Shown here in pieces: positions 1-7,180 of a stretch of DNA of 53,901 nt. This stretch comes from Candidatus Dormiibacterota bacterium. GTDB lineage: Bacteria; Chloroflexota; Dormibacteria; Aeolococcales; Bog-877. The notes under the pieces were generated by a model, which saw only the letters and a program-made list of their open reading frames with translations, was not told the origin of the DNA and did not search any database. The stretch spans positions 1 through 53,901 of the forward strand of contig DAHUZI010000137.1 of NCBI GenBank assembly GCA_027306595.1, given 5' to 3'. The position numbers were made by a program, and so were the translations under genes. Every line of letters starts with the position of its first letter. The stretch's first letter is position 1.

Positions 1-640
1 CGCCGCGGCAGCGTAGTGCGTGCGGGCTCCGGCAGCCTGGTGGCGGCTCGGCGCGTCGCCGAACTCCGCGAGCACCCGCGCGCCCAGGCCCCCGCCGCGT
101 CCGGGCAGCCCACGCAGGATCTGGGCGTCCGGGTGGTGCGCACAACGGGTCGCCAGCTCCGCCGCCAGGGCGCCGATTGGGGCCGTGATCGTGCACACGA
201 TGTGCGCCGTCGCCTGCACCGCCGCCCCGTCGGGACGGGTCACCTCCGGCGGGGGCCGCCAGCTGCGGCGCCTGCAGGGCGGCGTGGTTCTGGACGGCGC
301 GTGCCGCCACGTTCCGCTGACGCCCGGCTCGCTCCACGAGGCTCCGCAGCTGCGCCACGGTGGGGCGACGGCGCGCCGCCGGCAAGTTGATCTCGTGCAG
401 CATCCAGCCGGCGGCCGCCAGCGCCCGGGCCACCCGGCTCGGCACCGCCGCGGTCCCGACCACCACGTCCACCGGCGCGACCGTCTGCGCCGGGCCCAGC
501 GCGCGGGTCTCGGCCCCGCCGGCCATGGGGTCGGGGACGCGCCGCGCCCCGAGCAGCCGGCCCTCGACGACCACGACGGCGCCGTCGTGGTCGTCCCCCG
601 CCCAGTCCAGTCCCAGGAAGATCCTCCGCAGCCTCCTCCG
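1..640 (-). pseudogene. IS110-family transposase remnant (frameshifted, internally deleted)
   Basis: Reading leftward, the first frame gives an IS110-like N-terminus, FLGLDWAGDDHDGAVV (near 572-619), then a segment containing PTVAQLRSLVERAG. Around nt 258-264 the frame changes, consistent with one extra G, and the second frame gives the C-terminal Tnp_20-type domain with AQILRGLPG and ARVLAEFGDAPSR before running off the window. The central stretch of a normal IS110 transposase, with the second and third acidic residues of the RuvC-like DEDD domain, appears to be missing. No start codon or good RBS is visible. The element is therefore dead and cut by the window edge. The frames listed by a simple ORF search on either strand here are antisense or shadow frames. 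Family recognition rests on the N- and C-terminal motifs. Confidence 0.75.
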
Positions 641-905
641 TTCCCCGGCCAGCCCCGAGCCGCAGGAGCGCAGCGGCGTGCGAATGGAGCCGGGCGCGGC
701 GGCCCGTCATCCCACCAGCCATCGGGCTCCTGCCACGCCCCGGGGGCCCGGGCTGACGCAAGGGCTGGGGGCCCCAGCCGGCGATAGGGCTCGCCCGGTG
801 CGGGCTCACCTGCAGAGCCTGCTTACAGAGGGGGCAGCTGTTCCGCCCCTCCTCCAGCCCTCCCCCGCGACGACGCCGACGGAAAGAACAGACGAACCAA
901 CCCCA

Positions 906-1487
906 TCAGCCGGCCCGGCGGGCAGCCCGCAGGCGGCCCTGGTACCTCCGAGCCTTCGCCCGCGATCCGCACTCCGCCATGGCGCACCAGGTGCCGGACC
1001 GGTTGCGGGAGCGGTCGTAGAAGGCCCAGCCGCACGACTCGGCGGGGCAGGCCTTGAGACGGGCCCACGTCCCCGTCGCCTGGGCTTCGTGGACAGCAGC
1101 GAGCACCGCGCCCACCAGGGCGTCGACCCCCTGGCCGACGGGGCGCAGCTCGACCGCGCCGTCGCGGGTGACCGTGGGGACGAGACGGGTGCCCTGGGCG
1201 ATCGCCGCCAGCTGGAGGCCGGCGACCGCGGCGCCGGCGGGGGGCGTGGCGCCGCCGTTGACGAGCAGGAGGGTGCGGAGCGCCTCGCGCAGGGCGCGGG
1301 CACGCTCCAGGTCCGCAGCGCCGAGCGCGCCGGCTCGCCCCAGCCCGCGCGCGGCCAGCCACGCGGTGAGGGTTAGCGGGTCCTCGAGCGCGTCGACGCC
1401 CGCCTCCCGGTCGAGGGTGTTCACCAGCTGCTGCACGAGCCCAAGCGGCTCCGGAGCCGGCGGTCGATCTTCGGCGTCCATGGCCAT
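906..1487 (-). CDS. CGNR zinc-finger / ABATE-domain transcriptional regulator
   Basis: 193 residues. The N-terminal two thirds are alpha-helical and fit the ABATE-type ligand-binding domain. The C-terminus has a CGNR-type zinc finger with Cys147, Cys152, Cys168 and Cys173; the signature is CGSR rather than the canonical CGNR. Family members are stress- or ligand-responsive regulators, and this one probably binds DNA near its own promoter. An ATG at 1505 is in frame, but it lies inside a good -10 box (TATGAT on the minus strand, 1506-1501), so the ATG at 1487, about 7 nt after the predicted transcript start, is preferred. A perfect palindrome at 1523-1540 sits where the -35 region should be. 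The gene is divergent from the small gene at 1595. The ligand is unknown. Confidence 0.85.
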   Translation of the reverse strand: MAMDAEDRPPAPEPLGLVQQLVNTLDREAGVDALEDPLTLTAWLAARGLGRAGALGAADLERARALREALRTLLLVNGGATPPAGAAVAGLQLAAIAQGTRLVPTVTRDGAVELRPVGQGVDALVGAVLAAVHEAQATGTWARLKACPAESCGWAFYDRSRNRSGTWCAMAECGSRAKARRYQGRLRAARRAG

Positions 1488-1500
1488 CGTGTCCGAGGCG

Positions 1501-1506
1501 ATCATA
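1501..1506 (-). promoter_or_regulatory. -10 box of the CGNR regulator gene
   Basis: The minus strand reads TATGAT, near consensus. The predicted transcript start is near 1494, leaving a very short leader before the ATG at 1487. The -35 position falls on the palindrome at 1523-1540. Confidence 0.5.
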
Positions 1507-1522
1507 CCACCGTAGTGCCTTT

Positions 1523-1540
1523 ACAGGTGACTTCACCTGT
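1523..1540. promoter_or_regulatory. Palindromic operator between divergent genes
   Basis: The sequence is ACAGGTGA-CT-TCACCTGT: two perfect 8-bp inverted arms with a 2-bp centre. It lies between the CGNR regulator (minus) and a small gene (plus), about 16 bp upstream of the regulator's -10 box and directly upstream of a plus-strand -10-like TACGCT (1543-1548). It could control both promoters. The likely ligand is the adjacent regulator; this is inference from position. Confidence 0.6.
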
Positions 1541-1594
1541 GTTACGCTTACGAAGGTGAACTCAGGCGGCGATCCGAGCACGGGAGGTGCGCAG

Positions 1595-1789
1595 ATGGAC
1601 CCCATCTTGCTGGCAGAGCTGGGCAGGCAGCACATCGACGACCTGGCCAGAGCGCGCCGGCCGACCGGACCCGGCGGCGGCCGCGTGCGCCCCACCGCCG
1701 CCCGGTGGCTTCGACGTCTCGCCGCAGGCCTCGACCCGACCGGGGCTATCCCGGCTCCGGTCGGCCAGCAGGGTCAGAAGATCACGTAG
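1595..1789 (+). CDS. Small hypothetical protein
   Basis: 64 residues. The start is set by a strong Shine-Dalgarno sequence (GGGAGGTG) six to seven nt before ATG 1595; an in-frame ATG at 1556 has none. The N-terminus, MDPILLAELGRQHIDDLARA, resembles short basic proteins that are common as isolated genes in high-GC Actinobacteria and Chloroflexi and often sit beside regulators. No domain, signal peptide or membrane segment is seen. It is divergent from the CGNR regulator and shares its palindromic control region. Its last 16 bases overlap the 3' end of the convergent cupin gene. Function unknown. Confidence 0.55.
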   Translation: MDPILLAELGRQHIDDLARARRPTGPGGGRVRPTAARWLRRLAAGLDPTGAIPAPVGQQGQKIT

Positions 1790-2127
1790 AGCTTGCGGAT
1801 CGGCTCGTGAATGTCCCAGGTGCCCGTCCAGCCCCGCGGGAAGACCGCCGTGCTGCCTGGCCCCATCTCGATCGGGTCCCCGTCGTCCGGAGTCACGGTC
1901 ATGCGGCCGGCGAGGATGTGGACGAACTCGTGGGTCTCGAGGGTCCAGCGGGAGGGTCCGGCCGTGCACTCCCAGATCCCCGACTCGGCGCCGGCGCCGT
2001 CCGACCAGATGGTCGTGCCCGCCGTCCGCATCGGCGCGCCGGTCGCCTCCGCCAGAGGGCCCCAGTCCTCCAGCGGCGGGGCGGCCTCGGGGGCGAGGTG
2101 GGGAGTGGACGCGGCGCGCTCGCGCAT
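1774..2127 (-). CDS. Cupin-domain protein (ureidoglycine aminohydrolase-like cupin)
   Basis: 117 residues, a single cupin fold. A segment around residues 45-105 (WECTAGPSRWTLETHEFVHI, then AGRMTVTPDDG, then PGSTAVFPRGWTGTWD) matches the small cupin_3/DUF861 family. These proteins bind a metal or a small ligand, and isolated members have no agreed substrate. A good RBS (GGAGGTG) precedes the ATG at 2127. The gene stands alone and converges on the small gene at 1595, with a 16-bp overlap of 3' ends. Confidence 0.8.
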   Translation of the reverse strand: MRERAASTPHLAPEAAPPLEDWGPLAEATGAPMRTAGTTIWSDGAGAESGIWECTAGPSRWTLETHEFVHILAGRMTVTPDDGDPIEMGPGSTAVFPRGWTGTWDIHEPIRKLYVIF

Positions 2128-2992
2128 GGGACGACACCTCCGTCACGGGTCAGGCGCCGGCGACCGCCGCCGGCGGCGGTTCAGGGGATCGTGACAGGCC
2201 CGCCGCCGTGCGTCAACGCGAGCCCCGGGCGCGGCAAGGGGATCGCGGACGCCCTGACCAGGCCCGGGGAGCGCGGGACTCACTCGTCCACGCTCAGCGG
2301 CCCCGAGGGTCCGAGCCGGCGAGCCGCGCCTTCTCGATACGGATCCCCAACGGGGTGACCGGCCAGATCGGCTCCCCGCTCGCCCGGTCGCGGCCGCCGG
2401 CCCGAGGGGGGGCGGTGGCGACCGGGTTTCCCTCTGAGGTGCCGCGATCGTCCCCGGGGCGCCACCCGATCAGACCTGGGATCCGCCGGCCGTGATCGCC
2501 GACGTGGTGGCGCGCCCCGTTGGCGAGCAGCGCGCGGGCCGCCGCGGCTTCCACGGAGATCGGGTTCCTGAGCGGTCACCTCGAGATCGTCGGGGACGGG
2601 CGATCCATCGGGGATGGCGATGGCGGCCTCCCCCATCCGCACATCGCCCCGCTGGCCGACCGCCACTGGCGCCGGAGGTTCGAGGCGCATGGGCTCGCGG
2701 CCAATCTCGACGCCCCCGGCGCCGGCCAGAAACCCGACGCGGGCTGCCCCCTCAGCTGCGACCCTCCCCCGGCCTGGCCTCGCGGCTGGACTGGCCGGGG
2801 ATTGCCCCTCAGGCGGCTGCGGACGATCTCCGCATGCGGCCCCGTCTAGGCTCCCCGCCGGCTCCGGGACGGGGCGGCTCATCAACTCCGCTCCGCCCCA
2901 GGGCTACCGGCGCCGACCCCGAGCCACAGGCGCTCCCCCGGCCCGCGACTCGCGTGTCCACCCGGTCGAGCGGCCAGGTTCCAGGCGCCGTC
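2128..2992. other. 865-bp stretch without a convincing gene
   Basis: Both strands are open over long stretches because of the high GC content. A minus-strand frame (about 2280-2885) is Pro/Arg-rich in its second half and shows no recognised motif. A second minus frame (2294-2554) is more protein-like (RIPGLIGWRPG) but also unrecognised. This could be an eroded gene with a frameshift near 2540, or plain intergenic DNA. Confidence 0.4.
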
Positions 2993-3400
2993 TCACGCGC
3001 CGTGGCGCTGGGTGAAGCTGTACCAGTTTCCGGAGTCGTCCCGCATGACCGCCTCCACCCCGTACGGACGCTCCGCCGGCTCCTGGGTGAACTCGACGCC
3101 CCGATCCGCCAGCTGCCGGTGGTCGCCCCGACAGTCCGTGGTCGCCGTCACCCCGGGCGAGAGCGCTCCCTTGGCCACCAGGGCCCGCACCTGGGCAGCG
3201 GTCTCCGGGTCCAGCCCGGCGTGGCGGGGGTCCATGAGGAGAAGCTCCTGCCCGCTGCTGCCCTGAGGCCGGACGGTCAGCCAGCGCATGCCGTTGTCCA
3301 GCTCGATGTCGTTGGTGACCTCGCAGCCCAGGCGCTCGGTGTAGAAGGCCTTGGCCTGGTCCTAGACCAAGACCGACACGATCGAGATGCCAGTGATCAC
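2993..3400 (-). pseudogene. VOC-family (glyoxalase-like) protein interrupted by an amber codon
   Basis: The full frame starts at GTG 3400 behind a strong RBS (GGGAGGTGA) and would give about 135 residues. It begins with ITGISIVSVLV, then meets TAG at 3364-3362, then continues without further damage: DQAKAFYTERLGCEV, DNGMRWLTV, GVEFTQEPAERPYGVEAV and the terminal DDSGNWYSFTQR, all standard for VOC/bleomycin-resistance proteins. About two residues after the DQ also seem missing relative to relatives. An internal ATG at 3289 would give only the C-terminal half. It lies 6 bp downstream of the AraC-type gene, an arrangement often seen for this short regulator plus VOC pair. A sequencing error or recent loss is likelier than recoding. 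Confidence 0.75.
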
Positions 3401-3406
3401 CCGCCG

Positions 3407-3952
3407 TCACCTCCCGGACGCTGCTGATCGTGGCGCCGACCATACCGTGCGCCCCGTGGCCTCGGCTTCTCCGGAATTCCACCGATCCGGGCCGGCCAGC
3501 CCGGTCCCCCCCATGAAAGCAAAGCAGCTCGGTATCTTAGCGTTGGCTTCCCGCCGACTGGCCAGCCGGCGGGATTCGATTGGAGTCGCACCCACCGCCT
3601 CGCGGAAGCGGCGGCAGAAGGTTCCCAGGCTCGCGAACCCAACTTCGAGAGCGACCTCCGCCACCGGGAGCGGAGTGGCCCGCAAGAGGTCGCAGGCTCG
3701 CTCCATCCGGCGGCGCCTTCGGAAGCGCCCGGGGGTCTCGCCGCAGGCCGCGGCGAAGGCTCGGATGCAGGCCGAGGCGGAGAGACCGGCACCGGCTGCC
3801 AGGCGCCGGATCGGAAGGCCCTGCCGGTAGTCGCGGTCCATCACGTCGCGGGAGCGGCGCAGCGCCACCACGAGCTCCACAGTCCCGGGGGCCCGCGAGA
3901 GGTTCCGCGGCGCTGACTTCGGCCGCACGTGCTCTGGGCAGCTCATGCGCAC
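3407..3952 (-). CDS. AraC-family transcriptional regulator (DNA-binding domain only)
   Basis: 181 residues. Two helix-turn-helix motifs of the AraC/XylS type span residues about 35-135 (IRRLAAGAGLSASACIRAF, then VAEVALEVGFASLGTFCRRF), with the conserved GETPGRFRRRRR linker. There is no N-terminal ligand domain. The C-terminal tail (IPSCFAFM) is typical of short AraC proteins placed upstream of a VOC-family gene, as here. Such pairs usually form a small stress- or drug-response unit; the inducer is unknown. The ATG at 3952 is the longest start, and ATG 3842 (MDRDYRQG) would also keep the whole domain. No clear RBS is seen for either. Confidence 0.8.
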   Translation of the reverse strand: MRMSCPEHVRPKSAPRNLSRAPGTVELVVALRRSRDVMDRDYRQGLPIRRLAAGAGLSASACIRAFAAACGETPGRFRRRRRMERACDLLRATPLPVAEVALEVGFASLGTFCRRFREAVGATPIESRRLASRREANAKIPSCFAFMGGTGLAGPDRWNSGEAEATGRTVWSAPRSAASGR

Positions 3953-4341
3953 CCCGGAGGGCGGTGCCTCGGACCCGGGCGGCGCGCGCGGCGCCCGGGC
4001 TGATCAATGTCCACCTGCTACCGCAGCGCCGCCGGCGACGAACGCAAGGGCCGGCCAACGTGCCGCTGGTGCAGGGAACCGCGGACGGTCGATGAGACGA
4101 GATCCCATCGGACCGCCCACCTTCGGCAGGCCGCCCGCGCGCCATCCGGCCCCCAGGAGGCACATGCCCCAGGGCCCAGGCGGGGGACGAGGGGCCGGGT
4201 GCGCAACCGGAGCGCTGGGACCTCACCGCTCCACCTCGCCGATCGCGCGGCCCGGCTCATGGCCCGTTACATCCGGAACGACTCACGACCCCGCAACGGC
4301 GTCGGGCGCTGGCACCGGTCGCTATGCTCCCCGAGCACCCC
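3953..4341. other. Intergenic stretch upstream of mgsA
   Basis: No supported gene on either strand; the open frames are short and Arg/Pro-rich. A plus-strand -10-like TATGCT lies at 4323-4328, which would put the mgsA transcript start near 4335. Confidence 0.4.
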
Positions 4342-4863
4342 ATGCCGGAGCGAGCCAACGCCCCGACCATCAAGGCCATCGGGCTCGTCGCCCATGACCA
4401 CCGCAAGACCGACCTGGTCGAGTGGGCGGTCTACAACCGGGAGGTGCTCGCCCGCCATCGGCTGTACGCCACCGGGACGACCGGCGCCCTGCTCGAGCGC
4501 GAGCTGGGGGTCCCGGTCAGCCGGCTCCGCACCGGGCCGCTCGGCGGCGACCTCCAGCTCGGCGCCATGATCGCCGACGGCGCGATCGACCTCCTCATCT
4601 TCTTCTGGGACCCGCTGGAGCCCCAGCCCCACGACCCGGACGTCAAGGCCCTGCTGCGGATCGCGGTGGTGTGGAACATCCCGGTCGCCTGCAACCGGGC
4701 GTCGGCGGACTTCATGATCTCGTCGGCGCTCATGCGCGGCCGCTACCACCGGCAGATTCCCGACTACTCCGCCTACGAGCAGCGGTACGTGGCCGCGGCC
4801 GCCCGGAGCGTGGAGCGCGCAGCCGCTGCCCGGCCCACCGATGCCGAGCCGCCCCGCCGCTGA
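4342..4863 (+). CDS. mgsA: Methylglyoxal synthase
   Basis: 173 residues from ATG 4342 (an in-frame ATG at 4324 overlaps the probable -10 box TATGCT). It converts dihydroxyacetone phosphate to methylglyoxal and phosphate, a phosphate-releasing bypass of lower glycolysis. Family motifs are complete: [18 protein letters not shown], the [13 protein letters not shown] loop carrying the catalytic Asp, [20 protein letters not shown] with the His/Asp pair, and VWNIPVACN. The C-terminus has about 20 extra residues rich in Ala/Arg compared with the roughly 150-residue enterobacterial enzyme. It is monocistronic and converges on the cupin gene at 4906. The broken glyoxalase-like gene 1 kb away is not shown to be related functionally. 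Confidence 0.93.
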   Translation: MPERANAPTIKAIGLVAHDHRKTDLVEWAVYNREVLARHRLYATGTTGALLERELGVPVSRLRTGPLGGDLQLGAMIADGAIDLLIFFWDPLEPQPHDPDVKALLRIAVVWNIPVACNRASADFMISSALMRGRYHRQIPDYSAYEQRYVAAAARSVERAAAARPTDAEPPRR

Positions 4864-4905
4864 GCCGGAGACGGCCGGCGGCGCCCGCCCCCCCGACTCC
4901 GGTGG

Positions 4906-5355
4906 TCAGCCGGCGGTGCTGGCCATGGCGGCGACCAGGACGCACGGCTCCGGCCCCGGGTTTCGCCACCCGTGCCGAGTGTTGCGCTGGATGACGCAGT
5001 CCCCGCGGTCCAGCGTCACCTCCTGCGCTTCCAGGGTGAGCACCAGGCGTCCGGAGAGGACGACGACGCAGTCGACGGTGTCGGTGGCGTGGAATCCGAT
5101 CGCCACGCCGGGCGGAATCGTGCAGGTGCGCCACCGCACCTGCCCGGGCCCGATCGCCCCGTCCGGGTCCTGCGGAGGCTCGACGGGGCCCAGTGCCGGG
5201 GCGGGAAGCCCCATCGCCCACAGGTCCTCGAGGACGTAGTCGGGCTGCACCGCGATGGCATCGGCGGGCGCGTCGCTCACGACGCACGAGCGTCCGGCCG
5301 CGTCGGTGCCGGTGACGACCCGGCGGCTTGGGCGAAAGAAGCGGGGGGGCTCCAT
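4906..5355 (-). CDS. Cupin-domain protein
   Basis: 149 residues with one cupin_2 barrel (residues about 75-145: PPGVAIGFHATDTVDCVVVL, then LEAQEVTLDRGDCVIQRNTRHGWRN). It is the last gene of the six-gene minus-strand operon that begins at 10963, 6 bp after the aspartoacylase-like gene. Cupins of this type near amidase and SDR genes often act as accessory enzymes or sensors of small organic acids; the reaction here is unknown. The ATG start has no strong SD, which fits translational coupling. Confidence 0.8.
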   Translation of the reverse strand: MEPPRFFRPSRRVVTGTDAAGRSCVVSDAPADAIAVQPDYVLEDLWAMGLPAPALGPVEPPQDPDGAIGPGQVRWRTCTIPPGVAIGFHATDTVDCVVVLSGRLVLTLEAQEVTLDRGDCVIQRNTRHGWRNPGPEPCVLVAAMASTAG

Positions 5356-5361
5356 CCCCGC

Positions 5362-6330
5362 TCAGCCCTGGGGCACTCCGATCCCGAGCAGGGGGTCCCC
5401 CGCCTTCACCGCCAGCGCGGTGACGAGGAACACGACATCGCCCGAGGCGCAGGCGGCGAGCTCGCGGACGGTCTCGCCGAAGATGTCGCGGAGCTCGCCG
5501 ACCGGCTGCCCCGCCTCCACCCGGTCGCCGACCGCGACGGTGGGGTGGTAGGTGGCGGAGATGTCCGTGCGCATCCACTCCATCCGGTCCATCGGCACAG
5601 GCGGGGCCGGCGCCGGTCCGAGGGCGTCCACCATCCCCAGGTGGGCCATGACGTTCTGGAGCCCGCGCAGGTGGCGCGCCACCGACGGCTCGTCGCAGAT
5701 CCCCTGCTGGCCGATCTCGGCGATGATCGCCGGGACCCCCCGCAGCGCCGCCGAGGCGTACGCGGCCCCGGGAACCGAGTCGGGCTCGACCCCGAGCGAC
5801 CGCTCGAACCCGTACGCCCTGGACATCGCCCGGGACTGCTCGGCCACCCGGGGATCGCCCGCCCGGGTCCACAGGGTGAAGGGGGCGAGCGCCTCGATGA
5901 GATCGCCGCAGTGGGCGTCCACGTAGGCGTCCACCCCATCGATCAGCTCGGCGAGGAGGAAGGCCGCCACCCGCTGGGACGCGCTGCCCTGGGGATCGCC
6001 TGGGAACTCGCGGTTGAGGTTGCGACCGTCGCGAGGATTGACGTAGATCGCCCGCTCGTAGAAGCCGGGGGTGTTGACGCACAGGACGGCGAGCAGGGTC
6101 CCGCGAAGGGTCGCCGGGTCGACCCAGCGGGTCAGCCGGGTCACCGCCTCGATCGGCACGTACTCGGCCGCGTGCATTCCGCTGGTCACCGCAAGGGTGG
6201 GGCCGTCGGCCCGCCCCCGCACGACCACCGCGGGGACGCGCCACTCCGGCTCGATGCCGGGAACGGTGATCCAACCGTGCCGCCGCTCGCCCGGTGCCGC
6301 CGTCAGGTCCGCGAGCCGATCCCGTGCCAT
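5362..6330 (-). CDS. Succinylglutamate desuccinylase/aspartoacylase-family deacylase
   Basis: 322 residues, M14-like zinc deacylase fold. Zinc ligands are visible as His53-x-x-Glu56 (SGMHAAEYVP) and His140 (VDAHCGD); the substrate-binding NPRDGRNLNREFPG loop is at 98-111. The C-terminal 80 residues (AVGDRVEAGQPVGELRDIFGE) form the beta-barrel/lipoyl-like domain common in AstE/AspA proteins. Members hydrolyse N-acyl amino acids or related amides. It lies between the SDR (19-bp gap) and the cupin in an amide-catabolic operon, so an N-acyl intermediate is a plausible substrate; the exact one cannot be read from sequence. Confidence 0.88.
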   Translation of the reverse strand: MARDRLADLTAAPGERRHGWITVPGIEPEWRVPAVVVRGRADGPTLAVTSGMHAAEYVPIEAVTRLTRWVDPATLRGTLLAVLCVNTPGFYERAIYVNPRDGRNLNREFPGDPQGSASQRVAAFLLAELIDGVDAYVDAHCGDLIEALAPFTLWTRAGDPRVAEQSRAMSRAYGFERSLGVEPDSVPGAAYASAALRGVPAIIAEIGQQGICDEPSVARHLRGLQNVMAHLGMVDALGPAPAPPVPMDRMEWMRTDISATYHPTVAVGDRVEAGQPVGELRDIFGETVRELAACASGDVVFLVTALAVKAGDPLLGIGVPQG

Positions 6331-6349
6331 GATGCGCCTCCCGTGCCGC

Positions 6350-7180
6350 TCAACCGAGCATGATGTTGCCGCCGTCGACGCCGATCGTCTGGCCGGTGAT
6401 GTAGGCGGCGTCGTTGGAGAGCAGGAAGCGCACCGCGCTTGCGATCTCCTCCGCGCGGCCGAGCCGCCGCAGCGCGATCGCCTCGAGCAGGGCCGACTGG
6501 CCCGCGGGCCCCATCGCCTCCCACTGCCGCTCGGTGGTGGGGTTCGAACGGACGAAGCCGGGGGCGACGCAGTTGACCCGGATCCCCGCCGGGCCCAGCT
6601 CCTTGGCGAGCTGGCGGGTGAGCCCGATCACCCCCGCCTTCGCCGCCGCGTAGGCCTGGATGCCGGTCAGGCTGAAGGTGCGGCCGGCACCGGACGAGAT
6701 GTTGACGATGGCCCCCCCGCCACGGCGGCGCATGTGCGGCACGACCGCGCGCACGCAGTGGAAGGTGCCGTCGAGGTTGATCGCGACCAGGTGGCGCCAG
6801 GCGGCGGGGTCGACCTCGTCCACCGGTCGCATCGTCTGGCCGCCCACCCCGCCCGCGGAGTTGACGAGCAGGCCGACCGGGCCCGCCGTGCGGGCCACCC
6901 GGTCGACGGCGGCGGTGACCGCCTCGGGGTCGGTGGTGTCGAGGGCGACCGTGAGGCCCGTCGGCCCCCCCGTCCGGGCCAGGGCGGCCTCGGTCTCGGC
7001 AAGGCCCTCGCGCTCGATGTCGCAGCCGACGACGCTGGCGCCGGACGCGGCCAGGGTGACCGCGATCGCGCGGCCGATGCCGTGGGCGGCGCCGGTCACG
7101 ATCGCGACGACGTCCGCGAGCCCCGACCCCGCCACCTGGGGCCCGATCGCACCGGCGTCCGCTGTGCCTTCGTCGGTCAT
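6350..7180 (-). CDS. Short-chain dehydrogenase/reductase
   Basis: 276 residues, classical SDR. The NAD(P)-binding VTGAAHGIGRAIA is near residues 28-40, NSAGG near 110, the catalytic Ser in NISSGAG, and YAAAK as the Tyr-x-x-x-Lys pair; VNCVAPGFV and the terminal ITGQTIGVDGG are canonical. Asp at the end of beta-2 (VVGCDIERE) suggests NAD preference. The start at ATG 7180 is set by a GGAGGAAG RBS and the ATGA overlap with the amidase stop; a longer frame to 7327 lacks support. It probably oxidises or reduces an alcohol/keto intermediate in the pathway encoded by this operon. Confidence 0.92.
   Translation of the reverse strand: MTDEGTADAGAIGPQVAGSGLADVVAIVTGAAHGIGRAIAVTLAASGASVVGCDIEREGLAETEAALARTGGPTGLTVALDTTDPEAVTAAVDRVARTAGPVGLLVNSAGGVGGQTMRPVDEVDPAAWRHLVAINLDGTFHCVRAVVPHMRRRGGGAIVNISSGAGRTFSLTGIQAYAAAKAGVIGLTRQLAKELGPAGIRVNCVAPGFVRSNPTTERQWEAMGPAGQSALLEAIALRRLGRAEEIASAVRFLLSNDAAYITGQTIGVDGGNIMLG

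Noticed and set aside
4342-4863. Methylglyoxal synthase plus glyoxalase-like gene as a detoxification module
   Set aside because: The VOC protein is not demonstrably a glyoxalase, is broken, and is in a separate unit with an AraC-type regulator.
6535-6560. GGTTCGAAC motif suggesting a tRNA T-arm
   Set aside because: It is inside the SDR coding sequence and no cloverleaf can be formed around it. No tRNA was found in the window.
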